Shown piece by piece: positions 46,461-56,439 of a stretch of DNA of 64,000 bases (positions are counted from its first letter, which is position 1; every line of letters starts with the position of its first letter). The translations under genes and the position numbers were made by a program. A model generated the notes under the pieces. That model saw only the letters and a list, made by a program, of their open reading frames with translations. It made no database searches and was not told the DNA's origin. The DNA is from Curvibacter cyanobacteriorum (GTDB lineage Bacteria > Pseudomonadota > Gammaproteobacteria > Burkholderiales > Burkholderiaceae_C): the NCBI RefSeq assembly GCF_028649475.1, contig NZ_JAQSIP010000003.1, positions 558,001-622,000 on the forward strand, given 5' to 3'.

Positions 46461-48373
46461 ACGCACTGGACGTGCTGCGCAACCGCTTGCGCAGTGAGCT
46501 CGATGTACATCAAGTGGTCCACGCGATCGAATGGGGTAACCCGCGTGTGATGACCGAGGCCCTTAAACGCGTTCGGCACGACTTGGGCGGTGAGGGCCAA
46601 GACAAACCAGCTGGGGACCAACTGCGGGCCGCGTTGCTGCGCTTCGCGAAAAGTCATCAAGTGACCTCGTTCAGCGAGCTTAAGTATGTTTGCTATGGCT
46701 CCACCGTGCCGATTGGAAAGGACTTGTGGCGGGTGATTGATCAGCGGCCTCTGTTTGATGCCCTGCTGGAGCTGGTGAACCAGCAAGTCAAGCGACCCAA
46801 GCAGTTTCGCCGCTGCTACCAGGGCCTGTTGTCCGGGTATTTCGGTTACGAACGTAACCTGGCAGTGCCGGGGGATACGGATAATTGCTGGACTGCTCTT
46901 CGCAGCTATTTAGCTAATAATTTAGACTCGTTGTGGCTAGCCTCCTCAAAACGGGGCACTGTGCCGGAGTGGCTAAGTATCCTAAGCGAGCATCGCAACC
47001 TGCTCACGACAGACCCCTGCAGTCGCTATGCTGATTCGCTGGTGCGTGACGACCAGACCGAGTTGCGCCGCGTGTGCGCCGGCCTAGGCATCTCAAATAA
47101 CTCTTGGGTCTGGGAAGAGGCGCTCATGGCCTACGTGAAGCGTGTGTGCCAAAGCAGCGATGCAGGGTTCAAGAAGCACACGCAGTCCATATTGGATCTG
47201 GTCAACGGCAAGACGTCGCTCAAACTCCCAACAACCCTTTCTATCAGAGCAACTGCGCAGGTCGTAGCGCGCTATGCACGATGCGCAGATCACCCTGAGC
47301 AGCCTGTTCTGCGTGACACTTGCGTGGAGTGGATCGGCAACCCATGGCTGAAGCGAACAGCCTGGGATGCGACGGTAAATTATGAGCCTGCTCGCCTAAT
47401 GGTCAACAGCTGGCTCAAGCAGCGGCTGATCAAGGACTTCTTCGGTCTGCTGGCTGCTGATGGCGCTGCTGATCTAAGGCGTTTGGATTACTGGTTGACG
47501 TGGGAGCCTCAGATCTCTGATATGTGGTTTGTTTTGGGTAGTGATGCCCAAACCAACCGCACTCCTGAGTTTCTGGAGTTGCGGAAACGCATGTCCGGCC
47601 GCGACCGGGTACTTGTCGACAACAACCACCTGAACAACGCTTTCGTGATGCGGATTGGGCAGCTTCTTGTGATTGAGTTTGGTGTGACTGGCAATGCTTG
47701 TTATGTGTTTGCCGCTTCCGATTTTCGGACTAGCTTAGATAGAGCCGTTCTGAATTTGCATCAGCTCAAGCAAAAGGCCGATGCTAAGCGGCTCTCGCAC
47801 ATGGCCAGTTGGGAGCCTAAGTTTGACTATGAGCTAAAACATTTGCTTCAGTCTGTGCCCATGCGCAAAGGCGAGCTAAAGGACTTCAAGCCTGCCAGCA
47901 ACCCATCCCAACCGAGCGCGGGTTGGCGTGCGCAATCGACGCCATTGGCTACGCCCGAGCCGATCGCGCCCGTTACTGCTCACCTTCGAAACTCCCCGAC
48001 ACCGACTGCCACGGCGTTTGACTACGCAGGTCTCAAGTCGAAGCCTGTGTGGCCAAGTCCTTCCGCACGAACGCAGTCAGTGGGCACTCGCTCATCAGTG
48101 AGCGGTGCCCCGTCCGTCCACAGCGCTAGGCAAGAGTCGTCGGTAGCCCAGCCTACTAGACCAAACAAGCGTCTGACAGAAGTCGAGTTCTCGCAACTCC
48201 AGCTTTTGTTCAAGAAGCATGGCGTTGAGTGGGAGGACAACCGTCAAAAGGGCGGCGCGTTGTGGGCGCTGATCCCTGACAAGAACCAGAAGCCAAATGT
48301 AGGTGTGGTTCTTGAGCTTTTCCAGTTCCGCTTTACTGAAGGCAAAGGCTACTGGCTCAAAGAAGAGGATTGA
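46439..48373 (+). CDS. zorC: Zorya type I protein ZorC
   Basis: 644 residues. The EH_signature domain lies at about residues 150-450, with the block NNAFVMRIGQLLVIEFGVTGNACYVF reduced here to its core MRIGQLLVIEFGVTGNACY. A Ser/Pro/Thr-rich linker (about 480-580) precedes a small C-terminal domain (FSQLQLLFKKHGVEWEDNR). ZorC is a cytoplasmic DNA-binding effector that works with ZorD. Length is close to other type I ZorC proteins. It is coupled to zorB by overlap and to zorD by a three-base gap. Confidence 0.93.
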   Translation: MPYFQPLNALDVLRNRLRSELDVHQVVHAIEWGNPRVMTEALKRVRHDLGGEGQDKPAGDQLRAALLRFAKSHQVTSFSELKYVCYGSTVPIGKDLWRVIDQRPLFDALLELVNQQVKRPKQFRRCYQGLLSGYFGYERNLAVPGDTDNCWTALRSYLANNLDSLWLASSKRGTVPEWLSILSEHRNLLTTDPCSRYADSLVRDDQTELRRVCAGLGISNNSWVWEEALMAYVKRVCQSSDAGFKKHTQSILDLVNGKTSLKLPTTLSIRATAQVVARYARCADHPEQPVLRDTCVEWIGNPWLKRTAWDATVNYEPARLMVNSWLKQRLIKDFFGLLAADGAADLRRLDYWLTWEPQISDMWFVLGSDAQTNRTPEFLELRKRMSGRDRVLVDNNHLNNAFVMRIGQLLVIEFGVTGNACYVFAASDFRTSLDRAVLNLHQLKQKADAKRLSHMASWEPKFDYELKHLLQSVPMRKGELKDFKPASNPSQPSAGWRAQSTPLATPEPIAPVTAHLRNSPTPTATAFDYAGLKSKPVWPSPSARTQSVGTRSSVSGAPSVHSARQESSVAQPTRPNKRLTEVEFSQLQLLFKKHGVEWEDNRQKGGALWALIPDKNQKPNVGVVLELFQFRFTEGKGYWLKEED

Positions 48374-48376
48374 TGA

Positions 48377-51300
48377 ATGTTTGACGCGCTGTTTGGCAAA
48401 AAGCCAGCACCACCGAATGCCCATAAAGGTCCCGTTGTCTCCTTCGACGCCGTCGGCATTCGCTACTCGTCGCCAGCGCCTAGTACCCGTGAATGGCTAG
48501 ACCAGCCCTTTGCATTTACCGAAACGGCCGACCTGGGGGCCCGGTTGGCTCAGATCCATGTGGAGGGCTTTGGCGACTTATATGAAACCGACTTTCTGTT
48601 GCCATGGAGGCACGTATATGCGCTGCTGCGACATCCTGAGCTGAGCGCCTACCGAGAAGCCTTGCTGATCCCACCAGTAACGGTTGCTCGCCCCCGGCTC
48701 GTGAGCAAGGGGGCCCTGATGGACCTGGACTTTACGGTGCTGTTGGACGAGTGGGTGGACGGTCAGGGCAGGAGCTTGCAACCGGTGCCGCGACTGGTGG
48801 GGCGTGTGCTGCAGTCACCCAGCGGCGCCGCGCTCGTGTCCGAGCCCTTGCACCAACTGCTGGAGGAGTTGTCTCGCTTCCACGCGACTCCGCCACCTGA
48901 ACGCAGTCAGTCCTTTAAGGAGCAGGCCTTTGGGCGCATACGTAAACTGGCTACGTCAACTGGTTGCCCGGTGTCGGACTATGTAGCGCGAACAATCGTG
49001 CTCACGCCGGACCAGTTACGGCTGACGATGGAGCGTCGCGGCGATGAAGATGCCAAGGTGCTGGAGGTCATCCCAGGTTTTGACCGGGCGCCTGAACATT
49101 GGTTGCATCACTTCGACCGTTTGCCACTGCAGGACAGTTATGACGTGCCTGATGGGCCATCACTGATTCGGGTCGTGGTGGCTCCTGAAGTGAAGGCGGT
49201 GCTTGCAGAGATCAAGCGCATGCCAGGTCGCAGAGCCACAGGTCCACGAGCCGAGGCTTTCGTGCGCAACCCTTTCGCCGTGCTGGGTGAATCTGCAGAG
49301 CAGGTCATTGATCCTGAACAGTTCGAGAAAGCCCGCGAAGAGGCAGGTATCCGGTTCGAGCAGTTCACGCCGCATGTCGAACGAGGTGAGTTTGGTGAGG
49401 TTTACCGGGTGGGTCTTCTCGTCGAAGAGCTCGGCAACGAGAGTAAGGCCGCCGAGGTGCTGTGGTTTACCGGCCCTGATGATTTACAGCGATTCACCGG
49501 CAAGCTGGGACGAGCGTTCACCGATGGCTCGCAATGCGTAGCCTGGCAACGGCGTGACTTGGAGATCGTGGGTGACACTGAGCGCCACCTCATCGATCTG
49601 GAGCAATGGGGTCGGGAGTGGGCATGCCCACAGCTCTGGACAGCGGCCGAGGTTCTGAACCTGAGCAACTACTCGGACCGAGTGGAAGATATCGGTGTCG
49701 AGAAGCCTTTTGTGACTCCGGTCATCGCCCGAAACGACCAGGGCAGCGGCTGGTTTGAGGGGAACGTCAGCGTCGGGCTGCGGGTGGAAGATTCCCCCGC
49801 AGGAAGTGCGACCTATGTGCCCTTGACTTTCCGCGACGTGCCGACGCTGCAGCAGGCAGTCAAGGCCGCTGAGCTGGCCGGGCAGTCCTCGGTCAAGCTC
49901 CCAGGCTTGCGCAATGTGGTGCCAATCGTTGATGCCCGACGGGCGGTAGACGCCTTGGCCAAGGCGCAACAACAATTACGCGAAGACAGTTTTAAGCCAC
50001 CGGGAGATCGGCCTCCGGCCGAGCCCAAGAAGCGCTTGGTAATCAAACGCAACCTCGAAGACGTCGACTACACCGAGGCGCGTGCAGAGTCCCTTCAAAT
50101 GCCTCAGGATCGGGAGCCGTTGTTACCGCAGACCCTACGCCCTGAGATCGAACTCAAACCGCACCAGCGGATCGGTGTTGCATGGCTACAGCATCTGTGG
50201 GAGGCGTCACCCGACCACTGTCGTGGGACTGTTTTGGCCGACGACATGGGATTGGGTAAAACGCTTCAGTTACTCACTTTCATCATCAGTTGTTTCGAGA
50301 CCGATCCGACTCTGCCACCAGCTTTGGTGGTCGCGCCTGTCGCGCTGCTGGAGAACTGGCGAAACGAGCTGGATCGTTTTTTTCAACGAGGTACCCTGCC
50401 ACTGTTGATGTTGTACGGGAGCACGCTCAAATCAATGCGTGTGGGCAAGCACGAACTGGATGCCGACCTTAGAGCACAAGGTGTTACCCGGCTGCTGAAG
50501 AAGGGCTGGGTTGGCGATGCCCGCCTGGTGCTGACCACCTACGAAACGATGCGTGATTTGGAGTTTGCGTTGGCTAGCCTGCCGTGGTCAATCATGGTCT
50601 GTGACGAAGCCCAGAAGATCAAGACACCTGCCGCATTGGTCACGAGGTCGGCCAAGAAGCAGAAGGTGCGCTTCCGCATCGCCTGCACGGGAACGCCGGT
50701 GGAGAATACGCTGGCCGATCTCTGGTGCTTGTTTGACTTCGTGCAGCCTGGCATGTTGGGCGCACTTTGCCATTTCTCCCGTACCTATCGTCAGCCGATT
50801 GAGGCCAAGACACCCGAGCAGATCGCTAAGGTGGAAGAGTTACGCGCCGTAATCCAACCGCAGATACTGCATCGGCGTAAGACGGAAGTCGCCCGGGATT
50901 TGCCAACGCCGGTCGAAGACAAACTTTGCAAGCAGCTCCCGATGTCTCCATTCCAGCAAGGTCTTTATGAGAGTGCGCTCAAGACACTGAGGGAACAGCG
51001 GGTCATCAATCCGTCGGCTCAGCTGCAGGCATTGCAGGCGATTCGCAAGATCTGCTCGGACCCGCACGGCTATGCGACGCGGGATAGTCACAAGGCGCCG
51101 ATCGACAAGATCGTAAACGAGTCACCAAAGATGGGCTGGCTGGTAGGCCGGCTCAAGGCTCTGGCCGTCGATGATGCCGGAAACCACAAGGTGATCATAT
51201 TTTGTGAGTTCCGGGAGCTACAGCTGCAGCTGCAGCGTGTGATCGCTGCCTTCTTCGGCATCGCCGCTAGCATCGTGAATGGCGACACCTCAGCAGATCC

Positions 51301-51658
51301 CCGTGCGGCAGGCAACCGGCAGCAGTTGATCGACGCGTTCCAGCAAGCCCGCGGCTTCAACGTGATCATTCTTTCCCCTTTGGCGGTGGGCTTCGGTGTG
51401 AACATCCAGGCGGCCAACCATGTCGTTCATTTCACCCGCACATGGAACCCCGCCAAGGAGGATCAGGCTACAGCGCGTGCTTACCGGATTGGCCAGACCC
51501 GCACCGTCAACGTCTACTATCCCGGCGTAGTTAGCGACCAGTTCCCGAGCTTCGACGTCAAGCTGGACGCTTTGCTGAGCAGCAAACGCGCACTGGCCAC
51601 TGACATCCTCAACGGCTGCAGCGATCTCAAGGCATCCGATTTCGCCGACTTCGGTTGA
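48377..51658 (+). CDS. zorD: Zorya type I protein ZorD (SNF2-type helicase-nuclease)
   Basis: 1093 residues. An N-terminal region of about 570 residues precedes the SNF2 core: Walker A DDMGLGKTLQLL at about residue 622, DEAQK at about 741, CTGTPVENTLADL and the C-terminal lobe with HFTRTWNPAKEDQATARAYR. ZorD is the effector that degrades invading DNA when the ZorAB motor signals. ATG 48377 lies three bases after zorC. The gene ends 275 bp before the right island repeat, so Zorya is the last cargo. Confidence 0.95.
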   Translation: MFDALFGKKPAPPNAHKGPVVSFDAVGIRYSSPAPSTREWLDQPFAFTETADLGARLAQIHVEGFGDLYETDFLLPWRHVYALLRHPELSAYREALLIPPVTVARPRLVSKGALMDLDFTVLLDEWVDGQGRSLQPVPRLVGRVLQSPSGAALVSEPLHQLLEELSRFHATPPPERSQSFKEQAFGRIRKLATSTGCPVSDYVARTIVLTPDQLRLTMERRGDEDAKVLEVIPGFDRAPEHWLHHFDRLPLQDSYDVPDGPSLIRVVVAPEVKAVLAEIKRMPGRRATGPRAEAFVRNPFAVLGESAEQVIDPEQFEKAREEAGIRFEQFTPHVERGEFGEVYRVGLLVEELGNESKAAEVLWFTGPDDLQRFTGKLGRAFTDGSQCVAWQRRDLEIVGDTERHLIDLEQWGREWACPQLWTAAEVLNLSNYSDRVEDIGVEKPFVTPVIARNDQGSGWFEGNVSVGLRVEDSPAGSATYVPLTFRDVPTLQQAVKAAELAGQSSVKLPGLRNVVPIVDARRAVDALAKAQQQLREDSFKPPGDRPPAEPKKRLVIKRNLEDVDYTEARAESLQMPQDREPLLPQTLRPEIELKPHQRIGVAWLQHLWEASPDHCRGTVLADDMGLGKTLQLLTFIISCFETDPTLPPALVVAPVALLENWRNELDRFFQRGTLPLLMLYGSTLKSMRVGKHELDADLRAQGVTRLLKKGWVGDARLVLTTYETMRDLEFALASLPWSIMVCDEAQKIKTPAALVTRSAKKQKVRFRIACTGTPVENTLADLWCLFDFVQPGMLGALCHFSRTYRQPIEAKTPEQIAKVEELRAVIQPQILHRRKTEVARDLPTPVEDKLCKQLPMSPFQQGLYESALKTLREQRVINPSAQLQALQAIRKICSDPHGYATRDSHKAPIDKIVNESPKMGWLVGRLKALAVDDAGNHKVIIFCEFRELQLQLQRVIAAFFGIAASIVNGDTSADPRAAGNRQQLIDAFQQARGFNVIILSPLAVGFGVNIQAANHVVHFTRTWNPAKEDQATARAYRIGQTRTVNVYYPGVVSDQFPSFDVKLDALLSSKRALATDILNGCSDLKASDFADFG

Positions 51659-51858
51659 CCCGGGTCAATCCCAGTGTCCGCTCACGGCCGTAATCCTTAC
51701 ATGCGACTCGGCTGGAACATGGTGCCACATTGCGCTGTTGATCGGCTCTCGGATAAAAGGGCTGCCGCCATCGACCCTTACATCACGCTCGATCAATAGA
51801 AATCAACATCGTCTCGGCCGGGTGATGCGGGAATCCAACGGTTTCGGTCTTTGTTTTT

Positions 51859-51879
51859 ACGGTACTTTTTACGGTACTT
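51859..51879 (+). other. Putative integrase arm-binding sites, right end
   Basis: ACGGTACTT at 51859 and 51871, the same motif and 12-base spacing as at the left end. The 51659-51932 stretch is otherwise without a gene. Confidence 0.6.
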
Positions 51880-51932
51880 TTTTTACTGAATTTTGAAAAA
51901 TCTATAGATATCGGGGGCGCTAGGACTATTTG

Positions 51933-52021
51933 CGATTCCGGTTCCGGCACCATTTGATCGCCTCAGGCGGTCGCCAAACCCCTCAAAACCCGCATGGCTG
52001 TTGGCTCTGCGGGTTTTTCTT
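51933..52021 (+). repeat. attR-side direct repeat
   Basis: A copy of the tRNA-Leu 3' end plus terminator. It differs from the left copy by one missing G in the acceptor part (TTCCGGCACC against TTCCGGGCACC), one T/C change and a few changes in the terminator loop. Confidence 0.88.
51985..52019 (+). terminator. Duplicated tRNA-Leu terminator at attR
   Basis: The AAAACCCGCA / TGCGGGTTTT stem recurs here with a different loop. It would insulate the downstream chromosome from Zorya transcription. Confidence 0.75.
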
Positions 52022-52555
52022 TTCAGGGGCTGTGGCAGTGTTTGTTCTGCGTTCTCAACGTTCTCGAGGGACGGTCGATTCAACTTCCGTGATCCGCCCT
52101 CTGCCAGAGGCTTGACGCCCTGGCCGCACCGAGCCCAGGCCGCCTGGGTCGCCGCCATGAACTGCCATGCCGCGTGGCAGGTGGCGTCAGGCAGTTTATG
52201 GATTGGCTTTTGATTTGACGCGGATCAATGTTGGGGCGATCCATCAACCAGTCTGTCATTGCTTTACCAGAGAATCTGACTGCCTTGGGTGTTGCCGATC
52301 GAGTGGGTTCAGTCCGCCCATGGCAGGTGGCGCGACAGTGCATTTGTACGGTTTGGCACAAATCTCCCGTGGAGGATGTTCTGATGTCACCTTGTGCTGT
52401 GGCACGTACCCATGTTCAACTTTTGGACGCATTCAAGGGGTCGTGCGCTCTGCTTGGCAATATGCAGCAAGAAAAGCAATTCAAGACAATTGTGGGGTGG
52501 AAGATCCGGCTGGTCTTTTCTTGAGGCGACAAGTTCGCCATGTTGATGTGGGGCG
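52022..52555. other. 534-bp gap, no gene recognised
   Basis: Chromosomal sequence between the island and the AraC gene. A short frame at 52228-52524 has no family likeness or start signal. No RNA or repeat recognised. Confidence 0.45.
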
Positions 52556-53470
52556 GTGAGGAAAGGGGTTTTACAGGTGCGGCTAGACCAGCAGATAGAT
52601 TTGAACTCGATTGTTTTGCCAGGCCCCTCCAGCATTAAGACATATCCTTTGCGAGGTGTCGCAGGGACCAACTTTTTATCGCATTGGTCAGGCCCGGCTC
52701 ACCAGTCGAGCAGTCGAGGTACGCCATTTTTAAGTGTGGCTTTGATGCCGCAAGTTGAGCATCGTCAGGCGCTCTTCAACTTTGGAAATGGTTGGAAAGA
52801 TCGACTCTGCAGTGATGACAAGGCTATTTATGTCACACCTCCCAATACGCCGCATGAATGGCGGTTTGAGGGGTCGGTCATGGTGATCATGCTGTCAATC
52901 TCCATGAGGCAAATTGATGGTGTGTTAGAGGAACTGGAAATCAGCTCATCAGCGCTCGATTTGGTCAAGCCACTGGCTGAAAAAGGGTATAGCGATCCGC
53001 TGGTACATGATTTGGTTTTGCGGTTGTGGACAAGTTCGCGCACTGATATCGGCTGCAATCCCTTGTTTGTCCAAAGTGCCATTGTGTGTATCTTGCACAG
53101 CATCGCAGCGAAATGCTATGAAGTGGCTGGTGGCGCAACACGTCAGATCGCTGGTTACGATCTCAAAGCTGTTCTTGACATGATTGAGGATCGGTTGGAC
53201 GAGTCTTTGAGTTTGTCGGCCATGGCCGACTTGGCCAGGGTGAGCAAATTCCATTTCATCCGCCTCTTCAGTGAAGAGACGGGGCGAACGCCCTACCAAT
53301 ACATTCAGCATCGTCGCATCGAAAAAGCCCGGCTCCTGTTGAAAACAACGGATCGCACGGTGGCCGACATTGGCGCCACAGTGGGTTTCCCAGACCCCCC
53401 TAATTTCTCAAGAACCTTCACCCGGCATGTGGGATTGAGTCCGACGCAATATCGATTCCAGGGCCGGTGA
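52556..53470 (+). CDS. AraC-family transcriptional regulator
   Basis: 304 residues starting at GTG. The N-terminal half is a cupin-like sensor (LSVALMPQVEHRQALFNFGN, VTPPNTPHEWRFEG). The C-terminal 100 residues contain two helix-turn-helix units, with LARVSKFHFIRLFSEETGRT and ADIGATVGFPDPPNFSRTFT. The pattern PYQYIQHRRIEKAR is typical. Target genes are unknown; no catabolic genes are adjacent. Confidence 0.88.
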   Translation: MRKGVLQVRLDQQIDLNSIVLPGPSSIKTYPLRGVAGTNFLSHWSGPAHQSSSRGTPFLSVALMPQVEHRQALFNFGNGWKDRLCSDDKAIYVTPPNTPHEWRFEGSVMVIMLSISMRQIDGVLEELEISSSALDLVKPLAEKGYSDPLVHDLVLRLWTSSRTDIGCNPLFVQSAIVCILHSIAAKCYEVAGGATRQIAGYDLKAVLDMIEDRLDESLSLSAMADLARVSKFHFIRLFSEETGRTPYQYIQHRRIEKARLLLKTTDRTVADIGATVGFPDPPNFSRTFTRHVGLSPTQYRFQGR

Positions 53471-53704
53471 TCGGCATGATTGCCCAGAGTCCACACCACC
53501 CGTGACACCGTTTGTTCCTCCGCCCCGCGGGGGGCGCCGAGCGTGGTCACGGCGCGGCCTGGCCAACCGCCTGGCCTTGATGGGATGGGGGGCGATCGGC
53601 CCTTCTACCGTGACAGGCCGATCGTCTGTCGGTCTCCTGCACAGGGCTGGGAAAGCCAAGCGATTGCCAGCAGGGCTTTGGCTCCCTGGCAGGGACCGTT
53701 TTGC

Positions 53705-55453
53705 TCAGAAGCTTTCCCAGTTGTCGTCCGTCCCGTTGCGCTTGAACTCCGGTGGGACTTGGCTCAAGGCGGGCTGATTGCGGGTACCGGAACCCAGTGC
53801 GCCGGCCGAGGCGCGCCCCGGGTTGTTTGCGACGACGGTCATCTTGGGTGGCGTCGCACGAGTGGGGCTTGCAGCAGACAACAAGTGGTCGGTCGCCGGG
53901 TGCGCTGCAGCCAGCTTGAAGACCGATACCGCAGCCACCAACTCGCGGGCTTGCTGATCCAAAGCCTGTGCCGCTGCAGCGCTTTCCTCAACCAGGGCCG
54001 CATTTTGTTGGGTGGTCTGATCCAGTTGGTTCACGGCTTGCCCAATCTGGCTCACGCCTGTGTTTTGCTCGACACTGGCAGCGCTGATGTCGCCCACCAC
54101 GTCGCTCACCTGTTTGATCGCCAAGACCACCTCCTGCATGGTTTGGCCGGCCCGGTCCACGAGTTGCGTGCCTTGTTCGACTTGTGCCACGCTGTCACCA
54201 ATCAGTGACTTGATTTCCTTGGCGGCTTCGGCGGATCGTCCTGCCAGGCTCCGAACTTCGCTGGCCACGACTGCAAATCCGCGCCCTTGTTCGCCGGCCC
54301 GTGCGGCCTCAACCGCCGCATTCAAGGCCAGGATGTTGGTTTGAAACGCGATCCCATCAATGACGCCGATGATCTCCGCAATCCGCTTGGAGCTGGCATC
54401 GATGCCTTTCATGGTGTCAACCACCTGGCCCATGGCTTCACCGCCCTGGTTGGCGATCTGAGCCGCATTGGCAGCCAGTTGATTGGCCATCTTGGCGTTG
54501 TCGGCGTTCGTGCTCACGGTGGTGCCAAATTGGTCCATGGTCGCTGCCGTCTGCTGCAGCGCACTGGCTTGTTCTTCGGTGCGTTGGCTCAGATCCGTGT
54601 TGCCGATCGCGATCTGCGTTGAAGCCGTGGCGACACCCTCAGCGTTCATGCGGACATTGGAGATCACTTGCATCAGGTTGTGCTGCATTTGATTCATGGC
54701 GGCCATGATGCTCACGGTATCGCCTGGTTTCACCTGGATGGGGGTACTCAGGTCGCCTGCTGCCACTTTTTGTGCGATTTCAGCGGCCGCATCGGGTTCG
54801 CCCCCCAGTTGTTTCACCAGGCTTCGGGTGATCAGCAGCCCCAGGCCGACGCCAAGCAACAAAGAGCCAAAGGTCAGTGAAATCAGCAGCACCCGGGCGT
54901 TCTCGAAGGTGTCGTTGTTGGCATCGACAAACTTCTTGGCATTCGTCGCTTTCAGCGCTACCAGATCCTGCATCGCCTGATCCATCTCGTTCACAATCTT
55001 GGAGAAGGGACCGAACAAGAATTCCACCGACTCTTTGTTGTTGCCGAGGCCTTCTTTTTTGGCGATGCTTAGCATTTGATCAACGACGGCAAGGTATTGG
55101 GGCAACAGGCCGTTGACCTTGTTGAGTCGCTCCTTGCCTTCTTTGGTGTGAATGGTTGATCCGACTTTATCCAGCTCTGCTTTCAGTGCCTCTAAATTTT
55201 TTTCAATGCGATTGACATTGATGGTGCGGCGCTCTTCGGTTGGTGATAATAAAATATTCCTGGTTGATCTGCCAATGTAGAGCATTTCAATGGTTGATTG
55301 CTTGAGTGAAGATACTCCGATCAATTCCTTTTCATAAAGAAACTGATCTCGCTCGTTAATTTGGCTCAGACTACGCACCCCGATGGCACTCACAATGGCA
55401 CCAACGATACTGACTGCAATGAATGATCCAATGAGTTTATGAGCTAATTTCAT
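53705..55453 (-). CDS. Methyl-accepting chemotaxis protein
   Basis: 582 residues. TM1 lies near residues 7-29, a four-helix-bundle periplasmic domain (MCP four-helix type, about 35-185), TM2 near 190-212, a HAMP domain, and the signalling hairpin with the conserved tip NAAVEAARAGEQGRGFAVVA. Methylation helices flank it. The C-terminal pentapeptide NWESF fits a CheR/CheB-binding tether, as in high-abundance receptors. ATG 55453 has AGGAAA upstream and gives a positively charged start (MKLAHKLIGSF). An upstream in-frame ATG at 55513 is less likely. Ligand unknown. Confidence 0.92.
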   Translation of the reverse strand: MKLAHKLIGSFIAVSIVGAIVSAIGVRSLSQINERDQFLYEKELIGVSSLKQSTIEMLYIGRSTRNILLSPTEERRTINVNRIEKNLEALKAELDKVGSTIHTKEGKERLNKVNGLLPQYLAVVDQMLSIAKKEGLGNNKESVEFLFGPFSKIVNEMDQAMQDLVALKATNAKKFVDANNDTFENARVLLISLTFGSLLLGVGLGLLITRSLVKQLGGEPDAAAEIAQKVAAGDLSTPIQVKPGDTVSIMAAMNQMQHNLMQVISNVRMNAEGVATASTQIAIGNTDLSQRTEEQASALQQTAATMDQFGTTVSTNADNAKMANQLAANAAQIANQGGEAMGQVVDTMKGIDASSKRIAEIIGVIDGIAFQTNILALNAAVEAARAGEQGRGFAVVASEVRSLAGRSAEAAKEIKSLIGDSVAQVEQGTQLVDRAGQTMQEVVLAIKQVSDVVGDISAASVEQNTGVSQIGQAVNQLDQTTQQNAALVEESAAAAQALDQQARELVAAVSVFKLAAAHPATDHLLSAASPTRATPPKMTVVANNPGRASAGALGSGTRNQPALSQVPPEFKRNGTDDNWESF

Positions 55454-55873
55454 CTGTTTTCCTGGTTGGGGATTGCAGGGGTGATGGGGCTGTTTGTTGA
55501 GAATAGGTTTCACGCATCGTGTAGCGCTGGGATGCGGTTAGTCGATTTTATGGGTTCAGTGAAATCTGATTTGATGCAGGTCAATTGATTTGATGGCTGT
55601 ATCAATTGAGTTTGCACGCTGCTGTGATTGGTGTGGTCTGGCAGGCTGGGGTTGTGGTAATTTTGATTTCAATTCGCAATAGCTGACAAATTGGCAAGAA
55701 TCAGCATTGTTAATGGCGTGATGGTGCTTTACTGGCCCGCATGGGGAATGACCGAGCAGCCGCCGCGGGAGATGGGCGATGGTGCTCGCGCGCTCTCCAG
55801 GCTTGTTGGCCTGGGGTAAAAAGACGGAGTTGAGGGGCTTTACATGCAAATCATCGAAGCGGACATCTGATCG
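55454..55873. other. 420-bp gap, no gene recognised
   Basis: Lower in GC than its surroundings, upstream of the chemoreceptor gene. It should hold that gene's promoter; no motif is clear enough to place. Confidence 0.4.
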
Positions 55874-56439
55874 ATGTCGGTCGACTTGGCCCAGTTGAAC
55901 AAGAGACTGGATTGGAGACTCATCGCATGGGTCGTACTCGCCTGGATGGGCCAGGTGGCACAGGCAGAAACTGCGCCTGTGAGGTTCCACCGTCCGGTTG
56001 CACCGAAGTCGTTGGCCCGTTCAGCCACTATTCACCGTTTGCGGTCGACATGCCCGCGTCAGAGGGGGCGCCTGGCTTGGCTGCACCGGGGGGCGGTCAT
56101 CGACATCCGCCAGGGCCGCCAACAGGGTGGCATGGACCCTCGGTCTCTGGATCGGGGCCACTGTGGTCGTGTCCTGCACGATGCCGGACGCCAGGCCCTG
56201 TGCTGGCAATGGAGACAGCCCCGCGTTTTTGTTCGGCCGGGCGCTTGCGTGGTGAACGGTCAGACCTTGGGTTTGTCTGGCAACACCGGTTCTTCATCGC
56301 CCCGCACCTGCATTTCGCGCTGCAGGTCATCCGCGCCAAATCGGACCAGTTTGAAGCGGTCTCGCAGCCCTTCGCCTTCCCATGGGCTGCCGGGCCAGGG
56401 GTCATCGTCCCGCGTGCAGGCATGGCGCTCTGGCGTTGA
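55874..56439 (+). pseudogene. Frameshifted M23-type (LytM) metallopeptidase
   Basis: Pieces of one protein occur in two frames. A signal peptide (RLIAWVVLAWMGQVAQAE) is in one frame. GPFSHYSPFAVDMPASEG, with the metal-binding HxxxxxxxD, is in the second. RGAVIDIRQGRQQGG and VVNGQTLGLSGNTGSSS return to the first, and APHLHFALQV with HxH is again in the second. At least three shifts are needed, so the gene is dead unless there are sequencing errors. The family cuts peptidoglycan peptides. Confidence 0.72.

Larger units (their letters stand above)
20466..52021 (+). mobile_element. Integrative genomic (defence) island at tRNA-Leu, about 31.5 kb
   Basis: It is bounded by imperfect 90/89-bp direct repeats, one covering the tRNA-Leu 3' end. 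Just inside lie putative integrase arm sites at both ends, a P4-type integrase, AlpA-like regulators and a RepA-like helicase. Cargo is a type I restriction operon with mcrBC and a Zorya system. No conjugation or phage structural genes are seen, so movement would depend on integrase and a helper. Confidence 0.88.

Noticed and set aside
51933-51960. A second tRNA-Leu at the right island end
   Set aside because: Only the T-arm 3' side and acceptor end are present; it is the attachment repeat.
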